This document shows positions 35,550 through 43,683 of a stretch of DNA of 64,000 nt, one piece after another. Location of the stretch: contig NZ_JASNRD010000005.1 in the NCBI RefSeq assembly GCF_030412015.1, positions 150,280 through 214,279 of the forward strand, given 5' to 3'. Positions within the stretch are counted from its first letter, which is position 1, and every line of letters begins with the position of its first letter. The stretch is from Massilia sp. YIM B02763. Lineage in GTDB: Bacteria; Pseudomonadota; Gammaproteobacteria; Burkholderiales; Burkholderiaceae_D. The position numbers and the translations under genes are program-made. The notes below the pieces were generated by a model, which saw nothing but the letters and a program-made list of their open reading frames with translations, did not search any database and had not been told where the DNA came from.

Positions 35550-36713
35550 CTAACGCGCCGGCAGCAGCTTGACCACCATATTGTGCGTGGTCAGCGCGAA
35601 CGAGCGGTCCGGCGCCAGCGTGATGCCGATCGGGCGCTCCAGGCCGCCGGGCAGGGCACCCAGCACGATCTCCTGGCGGCCCGGCACCCCCGCGACCGTG
35701 CTGGTAACGTTGTCGAGATTGATGCGGCGCACCGTCGCATTGCCGCTGTCCGTGATGTACAGGTCGTTGCCCTCGACGGCGATGCCGGACGGCGCGCACA
35801 GCCGCGACACGCCCGGGCTGCCGTCGTTGCTGCCGCATTGCCCCGCCTGGCCCGCCAGCGTCGTCACGGTGCCGTCCTCGTCGATCATGCGCACGGTCGA
35901 GTTGCCCGTGTCGACCACGTACACATTGTCCCACTGGTCCACGCCGACGTCCTGCGGATCGCAGAAGCGCGCCTGGCTGCCCTTGCCGTCGCGGCTGCCG
36001 CACACGCCGGGGCTGCCGGCCACGGTGCTGACGTTGCCGGACTGGTCGATGCGGCGCACCGTATGGTTGCCGCTGTCGGCCACCCACAGGTTGCCGTGGC
36101 GGTCGAGCGCGATGCCGCGCGGCGAGCAGAACTGCGCCGTCGTGCCGCGGCCGTCCAGGCTGCCGCAGCTGCCGCTGCCGGCCACCGTGCCGGCGAGGCC
36201 TCCGGACGTGATGCGGCGCACGGTGGAATTGCCCGTGTCCGTCAGGTAGACGTTGGCGCTCGCATCGGTGGTGAGCCGGGTCGGCGTGTCGAAGCGCGCC
36301 GCCGCCCCCTGGGCATCCGCGTAGCCGATGACGCCCGGACTGCCCGCCAGCGTGGTGACGACCCCTGCCGGCGTGATCTTGCGGATGACGGCGCTGGCCG
36401 GCTCCGCCACGTACAGGTTGCCGGCGTTGTCGGCGCCGATGCCTTGCGGCGCGTTGAAGCGCGCGTAGGAACCCGTGCCGTCGCGCGTGGTGGCGCACTG
36501 GCCGCAGATGTCGCCGGCGATGGGAAACAGGCCCGTCGCGCCCTGCGGACGGTCGGGATAGCTGGGCCAGTCCGGATGGTCGGGCCAGTGCGGTCCGGAA
36601 TGCCAGCCGAAGCCGACGGCGACTTCGCCGCCGCAACCGTTCAGGCCGGCAGCGACGACCGTCGCCAGCAGGCAGGACGACAGCCGAGAAGAAAGGGAAG
36701 TGAAGGCACGCAT
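35550..36713 (-). CDS. NHL-repeat lipoprotein (six-bladed propeller)
   Basis: 387 residues. Signal peptide with lipobox LNGC (Cys27) then a Pro/Trp-rich linker and five or six NHL-like repeats of about 55 residues, each with a GIA(L/V)D..GN(L/V)YV.D(T/S)GN.TVRRI pattern followed by a TVAGSPG.CGS.DG turn. This predicts an extracytoplasmic beta-propeller. The Cys pairs in each CGS-DG-..FC turn may form disulfides. Ligand unknown. ATG at 36713 with GGGACC upstream; the longer reading is rejected because it leads away from the signal peptide. Confidence 0.85.
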   Translation of the reverse strand: MRAFTSLSSRLSSCLLATVVAAGLNGCGGEVAVGFGWHSGPHWPDHPDWPSYPDRPQGATGLFPIAGDICGQCATTRDGTGSYARFNAPQGIGADNAGNLYVAEPASAVIRKITPAGVVTTLAGSPGVIGYADAQGAAARFDTPTRLTTDASANVYLTDTGNSTVRRITSGGLAGTVAGSGSCGSLDGRGTTAQFCSPRGIALDRHGNLWVADSGNHTVRRIDQSGNVSTVAGSPGVCGSRDGKGSQARFCDPQDVGVDQWDNVYVVDTGNSTVRMIDEDGTVTTLAGQAGQCGSNDGSPGVSRLCAPSGIAVEGNDLYITDSGNATVRRINLDNVTSTVAGVPGRQEIVLGALPGGLERPIGITLAPDRSFALTTHNMVVKLLPAR

Positions 36714-36930
36714 GATCGGTCCCGGAACGATGAGCAAAGACGGGAAGAGGTTACGGTGTGGGGCGGCGAGCACCATGCGGGCGCTCAATATGCGCCAGCC
36801 GGCGTGTGCAGGTCGGCGCGATCCGGCGTAAAAGCGACGCCGCCGCCGCCGACGGTCGCGGCGCCGGCTCATGCATGATGGATCAAGCACTGAGGTAATA
36901 TTCTTGCAACAACAACTCAGTCGACATCCC

Positions 36931-37632
36931 ATGCATACCGCCGTCAACCTGTGGCCGCTGCTCGGCATCGCCGTCGTCGTCGCCGGATTCCTGCTGCGCG
37001 CCCATCCGGTGCTCGTCGTGGTCGCCGCCTGCGGCGTCACCGGCGCGGCCGCCGCGATGGCCCCGCTGCAGCTCCTCGAGACCCTGGGCAGCGCCTTCGT
37101 CAAGACCCGCAACCTGCCGCTGATCCTGTTGTTGCCGCTGGCTGCGATCGGCCTGCTCGAGCGCTTCGGCCTGAAGGAGTACGCGCAAGCGCGCATCGCC
37201 CGGGTGCGCTCGGCGACGGCAGGGCGCCTGCTCACCGTCTACCTGCTGGCGCGCGAGACGGCGGCCGCGTTCGGCCTGACGAGCCTGGGCGGCCATCCGA
37301 ACATGGTGCGTCCGCTGGTGGCGCCGATGGCCGAGGCGGCGGCCGAGGCAGCGGCGCGGCAACGGGGCGGCAGGCTGGACGAAGCGCAGCGCCTGCGCAT
37401 CCGCGCGATGAGCGCGGCCACCGACAACGTCGGCCTGTTCTTCGGCGAGGACATCTTCGTCGCCTTCGGCGCCATCGTGCTGATGCAGACCATCCTGCGC
37501 GCCGAAGGCATCGAGGTCGATCCGCTGCACATGGCGCTGTGGGGCATCCCGACGGCCGTCACCGCGTTCGTGGTGCACGCCTGGAACCTGCGCCGGCTGG
37601 ACGCGCGCCTGCGCCGGGAGATGGCGCGATGA
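36931..37632 (+). CDS. DUF969 membrane protein
   Basis: 233 residues with about five to six hydrophobic segments; motifs KTRNLPLILLLPLAAIGLLE, TSLGGHPNMVRPLVAPMAEA and TDNVGLFFGEDIF match DUF969. Overlaps the DUF979 gene by four bases (ATGA), so translationally coupled. DUF969 and DUF979 are typically adjacent and have been proposed as a transporter for 5-oxoproline; the pyroglutamyl peptidase gene downstream supports this. Confidence 0.88.
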   Translation: MHTAVNLWPLLGIAVVVAGFLLRAHPVLVVVAACGVTGAAAAMAPLQLLETLGSAFVKTRNLPLILLLPLAAIGLLERFGLKEYAQARIARVRSATAGRLLTVYLLARETAAAFGLTSLGGHPNMVRPLVAPMAEAAAEAAARQRGGRLDEAQRLRIRAMSAATDNVGLFFGEDIFVAFGAIVLMQTILRAEGIEVDPLHMALWGIPTAVTAFVVHAWNLRRLDARLRREMAR

Positions 37633-38585
37633 TCGTCTCGATCGACCTTTTCTACGTGCTGGTGGGCCTGCTGTTCGCGGCCGTCGCCGTCATGAACCTG
37701 CGCGACCGCGCCAATCCGCGCCGCTTCACGACCGCGCTGTTCTGGGGCCTGTACGCCTTGCTGTACCTGGCCGGAGAGCGGCTGCCGGCGGCGGCGGCGG
37801 GCGCGCTGATGATCGCGATGGCGCTCGTCGCCGGCTGCAACCTGGTGCGGCCCGGACGCGCCGCGGTGCCGCCGGAAGAGGAGCGGCGCGCCGGCGGCGC
37901 GCGCCTGGGCGGCAAGCTGCTGCTGCCGGCGCTGGCGATTCCCGTCGTCACGGTGATCGGTTCCACGCTGCTCAAGGACGCAACGCTCGACCTGCGTCCG
38001 CTGCTCGACCCGAAGAACCTGACGCTGGTGAGCATGGGCTGCGGCACCGTGGCCGCGCTGGCGCTGGCCTGCGCGGTCACCCGCGCCACCCCGTGGCAGG
38101 GCGTGCGCGAGGCGCGCCGCCTGGTCGACGCGATGGGCTGGGCCGTGGTGCTGCCGCACATGCTGGCGGTGCTGGGCCTGCTGTTCGCCGAGGCGGGCGT
38201 GGGCAAGGCGGTCGCCCACGTCGTCACCACGGCGATCCCGCTCGATTCGCCGTTCGTCGCCTGCGCCGCGTTTTGCATCGGCATGGCATTATTTACCGTC
38301 GTGATGGGCAACGGCTTCGCGGCCTTCCCCGTGATCGCGGGCGGGATCGGCATTCCGGTGCTGGTCGGCAGCTACCATGCGAATCCGGCCGTGATGGCCG
38401 CGATCGGCATGTTCAGCGCCTACTGCGGCACCCTGATGACGCCGATGGCGGCCAATTTCAACGTGGTGCCGGCGGCCTTGCTGGAACTGCCGGACAAGCA
38501 CGCCGTGATCAAGGCCCAGGTGCCCACCGCCCTGCCGGTGCTCGTCGCGAACATCTTCCTGCTGTACTTCCTGATGCACCACTGA
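37629..38585 (+). CDS. DUF979 membrane protein
   Basis: 318 residues, about nine hydrophobic segments; contains FTVVMGNGFAAFPVIAGGIG and SAYCGTLMTPMAANFN, typical of DUF979. It probably forms a membrane complex with the DUF969 protein. Followed by pcp after 18 bases. Confidence 0.88.
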   Translation: MIVSIDLFYVLVGLLFAAVAVMNLRDRANPRRFTTALFWGLYALLYLAGERLPAAAAGALMIAMALVAGCNLVRPGRAAVPPEEERRAGGARLGGKLLLPALAIPVVTVIGSTLLKDATLDLRPLLDPKNLTLVSMGCGTVAALALACAVTRATPWQGVREARRLVDAMGWAVVLPHMLAVLGLLFAEAGVGKAVAHVVTTAIPLDSPFVACAAFCIGMALFTVVMGNGFAAFPVIAGGIGIPVLVGSYHANPAVMAAIGMFSAYCGTLMTPMAANFNVVPAALLELPDKHAVIKAQVPTALPVLVANIFLLYFLMHH

Positions 38586-38603
38586 TGTACGAATGAGCGA
38601 AAC

Positions 38604-39290
38604 ATGACGACGACGACCTCCACCAGCGCGGCACCGGCCGCTGCCAAGACCATCCTGCTGACCGGCTTCGAGCCCTTCAACGGCGCAGCCATCAATCCGT
38701 CCTGGGAAGCGGCGCGCGCGCTCGACGGCTGGTCCGGGCCGGGCTTCACGGTGGTGGCGCGCCAGCTGCCCTGCGAATTCGGGCGCGTGAACATCGCGCT
38801 GCTGGAAGCCGTGGCGGCCGTGCAACCGGACATCGTGATCGCCGTGGGACAGGCCGGCGGCCGTCCCGAGATCTCGGTCGAGCGGGTGGCGATCAACGTC
38901 GACGACGCCGCCATCGTGGACAATGCGGGAGCGCAACCGGTCGATACCGCGATCATCGCCGACGGCCCCGCCGCCTATTTCAGCACGCTGCCGATCAAGG
39001 CCATCGTGCGCGCGCTGCGCCTGCGCGGCTTCCCGGCCGGCGTCTCGCAGACGGCCGGCACCTTCGTGTGCAACCACGTGTTCTACGGCCTGATGCACCA
39101 TGCCGCCGGCTCGCCGAGCCTGAAGGCGGGCTTCATCCACGTGCCCTTCCTGCCCGAGCAGGCGGCCGACCGCCCGGAGCGTCCGCCGTCGATGGCATTG
39201 AAGGACATCGTCGACGGCCTGCGCATCGCCGTCGAGGTGGCCGTCACGGCCGACGAGGACGTGGCGGAGGCGGGCGGCGCCACGCATTGA
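38604..39290 (+). CDS. pcp: Pyrrolidone-carboxylate (pyroglutamyl) peptidase I
   Basis: 228 residues, C15 family. ILLTGFEPFNGAAINPSWEA at the N-terminus; catalytic Glu93 (ISVERVAIN), Cys156 (AGTFVCNHVFY) and His179 (FIHVPFLPEQ) with the same spacing as B. amyloliquefaciens Pcp (63 and 23 here). It removes N-terminal pyroglutamate from peptides in the cytoplasm, releasing 5-oxoproline, which fits the DUF969-DUF979 pair upstream. Confidence 0.95.
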   Translation: MTTTTSTSAAPAAAKTILLTGFEPFNGAAINPSWEAARALDGWSGPGFTVVARQLPCEFGRVNIALLEAVAAVQPDIVIAVGQAGGRPEISVERVAINVDDAAIVDNAGAQPVDTAIIADGPAAYFSTLPIKAIVRALRLRGFPAGVSQTAGTFVCNHVFYGLMHHAAGSPSLKAGFIHVPFLPEQAADRPERPPSMALKDIVDGLRIAVEVAVTADEDVAEAGGATH

Positions 39291-39313
39291 TGTCGCGGTG
39301 CGCGAACGGTGTC

Positions 39314-39407
39314 GAACGCGTGGACGGGGAACCCGTCCACCCTACGACGGCGTACCGGCTTCGGTAGGGTGGACGGCTGTGCCGTCCACGCGTTCAGCCA
39401 GCGGGGA
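39314..39407. repeat. REP-pair intergenic palindrome, family B
   Basis: GAACGCGTGGACGGGGAACCC begins one stem and GGTAGGGTGGACGGC-TGT-GCCGTCCACGCGTTC the other, in opposite orientation, between convergent pcp and LysR genes. Confidence 0.75.
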
Positions 39408-39409
39408 AA

Positions 39410-40312
39410 TCATTCCGCCGCCGGATGCAGGATGTTCAAGAACGCCCTGACCACCGGCGCATCGTCCTGCACCGGATACGTGATGTACAGGTTGGCCGAC
39501 GGCGCATTGGCGCGGATCGGCAGGAAGCGCACGCCCGGCCAGCCGATGCGGCTGGTGGTCTGCGGCATCAGCGCGACGCCCAGGCCCGCACCCACCATGG
39601 CCAGCAGCGTCTGCGGCTCGGCCGCTTCCTGGAAGATGGTGGGCTGGAAGCCGGCGGCCACGCAGCACTGGATCAGGTAGCGCGGCTCGGCCGACTGGTC
39701 CAGGTGCAGCGTCAGCATCGGCTCGCCCGCGATGTCGGCCAGGTCGACGGCCTCCCGCTGCGCCAGCGGATGGCGCGCGTTGACGGCCACGCAGAAGCTC
39801 TCCTGGAACGCCAGTTCCTGGCGCAGGCTGGCGTGCCGCAGGGCGTCGTCGTCGACGCGCGGCTCGCGCCAGAAACCCACGTCGATCTGCTTGGCGCGCA
39901 GCGCGTCCCACTGGTCGTTCGGCCCGAGTTCGTGGATGGTCCAGGTCACGCGCGGATACTGGCTCTGGAACTGTTCCAGCAAGCCCGGGATCGGCCCCCA
40001 CATCGCCGAGCCCACGATGCCCACGCGCAGCCTTCCGACTTCGCCGCGGTCGATCTGGCGGATGGTGTCGATGGTCATGCGCATGCGGCCCAGCAGGTCG
40101 GCCGCCTCGTGCATCAAGGCCTTGCCGGCCACCGTCAGCTCGAAGCTGCGCGTGGTGCGCGCGAACAGGCGCACCCCGAGTTCGCTCTCCAGCTTCATGA
40201 TCTGCTGCGACAGCGGCGGCTGCGAGATGTGCAGGCGCTCGGCGGCGCGGCTGAAACTTTTTTCTTCGGCCACCGCCAGGAAGTATTTCAACTGCTTCAG
40301 GTCGATCGACAT
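39410..40312 (-). CDS. LysR-family transcriptional regulator
   Basis: 300 residues. N-terminal winged helix (LKQLKYFLAVAEEKSFSRAA, SQPPLSQQIMKLE) and a LysR substrate-binding domain (LRVGIVGSAMWG, EPQTLLAMVGAGLGVALMPQ). It is 31 bases downstream of psuG on the same strand, so may be read with psuKG. It has no other regulator in this stretch and could control pseudouridine or nearby genes; target not shown. Its DNA contact would be expected at T-N11-A sites, which does not match the 23-bp dyad. Confidence 0.9.
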   Translation of the reverse strand: MSIDLKQLKYFLAVAEEKSFSRAAERLHISQPPLSQQIMKLESELGVRLFARTTRSFELTVAGKALMHEAADLLGRMRMTIDTIRQIDRGEVGRLRVGIVGSAMWGPIPGLLEQFQSQYPRVTWTIHELGPNDQWDALRAKQIDVGFWREPRVDDDALRHASLRQELAFQESFCVAVNARHPLAQREAVDLADIAGEPMLTLHLDQSAEPRYLIQCCVAAGFQPTIFQEAAEPQTLLAMVGAGLGVALMPQTTSRIGWPGVRFLPIRANAPSANLYITYPVQDDAPVVRAFLNILHPAAE

Positions 40313-40343
40313 GGGCGTATTCGCGCGTGGTTGCGTCGTGTCT

Positions 40344-41264
40344 TTATTCGTGGGCCGTCTTGCCCAGCGCGACGGCCAGGCGCGCGCCGACGAGGGCGTT
40401 GTGCTTGACGAGGGCGATGTTCGTCGCCAGGCTGCGTCCGCCCGTCAGTTCCTTGATGCGCGCCAGCAGGAAGGGCGTGACGGCCTTGCCCTTGACGCCC
40501 TGTTCGTCCGCCTCGCGCAGCGCCTGGGCGATGATGCCGTCGATCTCGTCGTTTTGCATGGCGTGCGCTTCCGGCACCGGATTGCTGACCACCACGCCGC
40601 CGTCCAGGCCGAGCAGCCACTTGGCGCGGATGAAGCGCGCCTGGTCTTCCGGGCTGTCGAGCTGGAAGTCGGCGTTGAAGCCGCTCTCGCGCGTGAAGAA
40701 GGCGGGGAAGCCCGGCTGGCCCACGCTGACGACCGGCACGCCGTGCGTTTCCAGGTATTCCAGCGTCAGGCCGATGTCGAGGATCGACTTCACGCCGGCG
40801 CACACGACGGCCACACTGGTCTGCGCCAGTTCCTGCAGGTCGGCCGAGATGTCGAAGCTGGTCTCGGCGCCGCGGTGCACGCCGCCGATGCCGCCCGTGA
40901 CGAACACCTCGATGCCGGCCAGCCGCGCGCAGATCATGGTGGCGGCGACGGTGGTGGCGCCCAGCTTTTTCGTCGCGAGCACATAGGCCAGGTCGCGCCG
41001 GCTGACTTTCAGCGCATCCTTCGACTGGCCCAGCAGCTCCAGCTGTTCGTTCGACAGGCCGACGCAGATCTTGCCGTCGATGAGGGCGATGGTGGCCGGC
41101 ACCGCGCCCGCGTCGCGGATCACCTGCTCGACCTCGCGCGCGGTCTGCACGTTCTGCGGATACGGCATACCGTGCGAGATGATGGTCGACTCGAGGGCGA
41201 CGACGGGCTTGCCGGCGGCGCGCGCGGCCTGCACTTCGGGGGAGAATTGGAGGTAGGCTTGCAT
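40344..41264 (-). CDS. psuG: Pseudouridine-5'-phosphate glycosidase
   Basis: 306 residues, IndA/PsuG family: [65 protein letters not shown] and [15 protein letters not shown]. It cleaves the C-C glycosidic bond of pseudouridine 5'-phosphate to uracil and ribose 5-phosphate. It lies three bases after the kinase stop; its AGGA ribosome site is inside psuK. Confidence 0.95.
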   Translation of the reverse strand: MQAYLQFSPEVQAARAAGKPVVALESTIISHGMPYPQNVQTAREVEQVIRDAGAVPATIALIDGKICVGLSNEQLELLGQSKDALKVSRRDLAYVLATKKLGATTVAATMICARLAGIEVFVTGGIGGVHRGAETSFDISADLQELAQTSVAVVCAGVKSILDIGLTLEYLETHGVPVVSVGQPGFPAFFTRESGFNADFQLDSPEDQARFIRAKWLLGLDGGVVVSNPVPEAHAMQNDEIDGIIAQALREADEQGVKGKAVTPFLLARIKELTGGRSLATNIALVKHNALVGARLAVALGKTAHE

Positions 41265-41267
41265 GGA

Positions 41268-42437
41268 TCAGTCCTGTTCGTTGAATGGCGTATCTTGCGG
41301 TTCGAGGTCGGCAAGGCTGGAGGGCGTCAGTGCCGGGTGTACGGTGTCCGGCGTGGCGAGCGTCAGCGCCGACAATTGCAGGCCGCGGCGGCAGGCCAGC
41401 ACCAGGTCGTCGTCTCCCTGTACCAGCGACCAGCACACGCCGGCCGCGAAGGCGTCGCCGGCGCCCGTGACGTCGACCACGTCGGCCGGCGGCGCCTGCA
41501 GGCGCTCGATGGCGCCGCCGGTGGCGCCGCCCGTGGTGCCGCCCGTGGTGCCGCCCGTGGTGGTGCCGGTCGTGACCAGCACGCCCTGCGCGCCGCGCGT
41601 GACGACCAGGTCGCGCACGCCCTGGGCCTGCACCTCGCGCATGGCGGCTTCCAGCGCGGCGTCGCCGTCGAGCGGACGGCCCACGCGCGCGGCCAGTTCG
41701 CCGGCGTTCAGGATCAACAGGCGCACGCCGGACAGGTCCTGCGGCAGGCGCGCCATCTTGGGTTCGGACACGGCGACCAGCACCAGCGGCACCTCCGCGC
41801 GGCGCGCCTGCGCGACGAGCGCCTCGACGGTGTCGAGCGGCAGGTTCAGGTCGGCGACGAGCAGCGCGGCCGCCGCGATCCGGGCCTGGCGCGCGGCCAC
41901 GAAGGCGGGGTCGATGCGGTCGTACAGCGCCATGTCGGCCAGTGCGACGACCATCTCGCCGTTCTGGTCCAGTAGCGCCGTGTAGGTGCCGCTCGAGATG
42001 TTCTCCAGGCGCAGCGCGCCGCGCGTGTCGATGCCCAGCGTCTCCGCATGGGCGAGCAGGGCGGCGCCCGCGCTGTCGCCGCCGATCGCCGTCAACAGCG
42101 CCGCCGGGGTGCCCAGGCGCGCCAGGTTCTCGGCGATGTTGCGCGCCACGCCGCCGAACGATTCGGTCTGGGTGGCCGGGTTCGAGGTGCCCATGGCGAG
42201 CAGCGCGTGCGAGCGCAGCTTGCGGTCCAGGTTGGCGGCGCCGATGCAGACGACGGGCCGGCGGTCCGGCAGCACATAGGCGCGGCCGAGCAGCTTGCGC
42301 TCGCGGATCAGGCCGGCGATATGGCCGGCCACGGCCGAGCGCGACAAGCCCAGCTGGTTCGCCAGGTCCTGCTGCGCAATGAACGGATTCGACCGTATCA
42401 AGTCGAGCAATTGTTGTTTTTTAGAGTATTCGCTCAC
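41268..42437 (-). CDS. psuK: Pseudouridine kinase with N-terminal helix-turn-helix
   Basis: 389 residues. An N-terminal winged-helix segment (QQDLANQLGLSRSAVAGHI, residues about 20-40) is fused to a PfkB/ribokinase-type kinase (VVCIGAANLDRKL; signature 2 DVTGAGDAFAAG). Phosphorylates pseudouridine for PsuG. The HTH is typical of the PsuK/YeiI-type family and may give DNA binding or self-control. GTG start at 42437 with weak ribosome site. A 12-base tandem repeat encodes a Gly/Thr run just before the kinase signature (41521-41568). Confidence 0.92.
   Translation of the reverse strand: MSEYSKKQQLLDLIRSNPFIAQQDLANQLGLSRSAVAGHIAGLIRERKLLGRAYVLPDRRPVVCIGAANLDRKLRSHALLAMGTSNPATQTESFGGVARNIAENLARLGTPAALLTAIGGDSAGAALLAHAETLGIDTRGALRLENISSGTYTALLDQNGEMVVALADMALYDRIDPAFVAARQARIAAAALLVADLNLPLDTVEALVAQARRAEVPLVLVAVSEPKMARLPQDLSGVRLLILNAGELAARVGRPLDGDAALEAAMREVQAQGVRDLVVTRGAQGVLVTTGTTTGGTTGGTTGGATGGAIERLQAPPADVVDVTGAGDAFAAGVCWSLVQGDDDLVLACRRGLQLSALTLATPDTVHPALTPSSLADLEPQDTPFNEQD
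41521..41568. repeat. 12-bp tandem repeat inside psuK
   Basis: Four in-frame units close to GTGGTGCCGCCC (on the plus strand), three nearly identical, encode repeated GGTT/GGAT in the kinase. It is just before the DVTGAGDAFAAG catalytic motif. Repeats of 12 bases keep frame but could change length by slippage. Confidence 0.75.
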
Positions 42438-42472
42438 GTGGGGAACCGCGTTAAACTTTTGTTTTTAATGTT

Positions 42473-42484
42473 AGACAATTGTCT
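42473..42484. promoter_or_regulatory. 12-bp palindrome AGACAATTGTCT
   Basis: A perfect palindrome 36 bases upstream of the psuK start codon, in the divergent region to the phosphorylase. Candidate operator, possibly for the PsuK HTH; it differs from the 23-bp dyad. Confidence 0.45.
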
Positions 42485-42514
42485 GAATAGCGTCAACGCT
42501 GGGGCAAACGGGTA

Positions 42515-42537
42515 ATTTATATCTTTCAAGTATAAAT
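42515..42537. promoter_or_regulatory. 23-bp operator ATTTATA-N9-TATAAAT before purine nucleoside phosphorylase
   Basis: Perfect 7-bp arms, same layout as at 20193-20215 and 31759-31781. It lies 134 bases before the PNP start and 78 bases upstream of psuK, so it could control both divergent units. Confidence 0.7.
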
Positions 42538-42549
42538 CGTCCAGAAAAA

Positions 42550-42566
42550 TGGTATTTGCCATACCA
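42550..42566. promoter_or_regulatory. Small dyad TGGTAT-N5-ATACCA in PNP leader
   Basis: Six-base inverted arms between the 23-bp operator and the PNP start. Further on, GCCGGAAC-CCACT-GTTCCGGC (42620-42640) makes an 8-bp stem 31 bases before the ATG, which itself lacks a clear Shine-Dalgarno. Confidence 0.35.
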
Positions 42567-42671
42567 ATCCGCGATAATGCATAGTTCGGCAATTCCCCCA
42601 AATCCATTGACGACCATGCGCCGGAACCCACTGTTCCGGCCGGCATACCACATCCTCGACCCATTGCGACC

Positions 42672-43523
42672 ATGACCACTCACCAGTTCAGCAACACCCC
42701 CTTCGAAGCCGCCGACGTCATCCGTGCCCGCAAGCCGGGCTTCACGCCGCGCGTGGCCCTGATCCTCGGTTCCGGCCTCGGCGTGCTGGCCGAGCAGATG
42801 ACGGACGCCGTCTCGATCAGCTATGCCGACCTGCCGGGCTTCCCGATCAGCACCGTGCACGGCCACGCCGGCGAACTGGTGCTGGGCATGCTGGCCGGCG
42901 TGCCGGTCGTGTGCATGAAGGGCCGCGGCCACTTCTACGAAGGCTACGGCCCGGGCGTGATGACCTCCGCCGTGCGCACCTTCAAATTGATCGGCTGCGA
43001 ACTGCTGTTCGTCACCAATGCCGCCGGCTCGCTGCGTCCGGAAGTGGATGCGGGCAGCGTCGTCGTCCTGAACGACCACATCAACCTGCTGCCGGGCAGC
43101 CCGATGGCCGGCCCGAACGACGAGCGTTTCGGCCCGCGCTTCTTCAGCATGGCCAATGCCTACGACGCCGACATGCGCGCGCTGGTCAAGGCGACCGCCG
43201 AAGAGAAGGGCATCACGCTGGCCGAAGGCGTGTACCTGGCCTGCCCGGGCCCGAACTTCGAGACCGCCGCCGAAATCCGCGCGTTCAAGGCGCTGGGCGC
43301 CGACGTGGTGGGCATGTCGGTGGTGCCGGAAGTGATCGCCGCGCGCCACTGCGGCCTGAAGGTGGCCGGCCTTTCCGCCATCACCAACCTGGCCGAGGGC
43401 CTGACGCCGTTCCCGCTGTCGCACGAGCAGACGCTGAAGTACGCGGCCATCGCGGCCAAGGACATGGTGGCGCTGATCCATGGCTTCATCGAGCGACTGG
43501 GCAAGACCGCAACCGCTGCTTAA
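42672..43523 (+). CDS. Purine-nucleoside phosphorylase (trimeric, XapA-like)
   Basis: 283 residues, PNP/MTAP family 2: ILGSGLGVLAEQM, PISTVHGHAGELVLG, GRGHFYEGYG, TNAAGSLRPEVDAGSVVVLNDHIN, GPNFETAAEIRAFKALGADVVGMS. It cleaves purine (deoxy)nucleosides with phosphate to base and (deoxy)ribose 1-phosphate, linking the nucleoside importer to DeoB and to guaD/xdh. Whether it favours xanthosine as XapA does, or inosine/guanosine, cannot be told here. First gene of the deo-type operon. It lacks an obvious ribosome site, and its leader holds several stems. Confidence 0.92.
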   Translation: MTTHQFSNTPFEAADVIRARKPGFTPRVALILGSGLGVLAEQMTDAVSISYADLPGFPISTVHGHAGELVLGMLAGVPVVCMKGRGHFYEGYGPGVMTSAVRTFKLIGCELLFVTNAAGSLRPEVDAGSVVVLNDHINLLPGSPMAGPNDERFGPRFFSMANAYDADMRALVKATAEEKGITLAEGVYLACPGPNFETAAEIRAFKALGADVVGMSVVPEVIAARHCGLKVAGLSAITNLAEGLTPFPLSHEQTLKYAAIAAKDMVALIHGFIERLGKTATAA

Positions 43524-43545
43524 CCTCAGCCGCTGCTTAAACTAA

Positions 43546-43664
43546 CCGTCGTTCCCGCGAAGGCGGGAACCCATGCCGAGTCTCGGAAAACGTCAGCTGA
43601 TTATTCACTGTCACGATTGCCGGAACCTCAGCATGGATCCCCGCCTTCGCGGGGATGACGTGCT
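43546..43664. repeat. REP-pair intergenic palindrome, family A
   Basis: CCGTCGTTCCCGCGAAGGC plus GGGAACCCATGC at 43546, and GCATGGATCCCCGCC...GGGATGACG ending near 43662, head to head about 60 bases apart. It interrupts the PNP-deoB gap. Confidence 0.75.
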
Positions 43665-43683
43665 AACTGACGAGTACAAAAAC

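Noticed and set aside
39410-40312. LysR protein as the binder of the 23-bp dyad
   Set aside because: LysR sites are usually T-N11-A; the 7-9-7 AT dyad does not look like one, and the gene is not adjacent to all targets. Not excluded experimentally.
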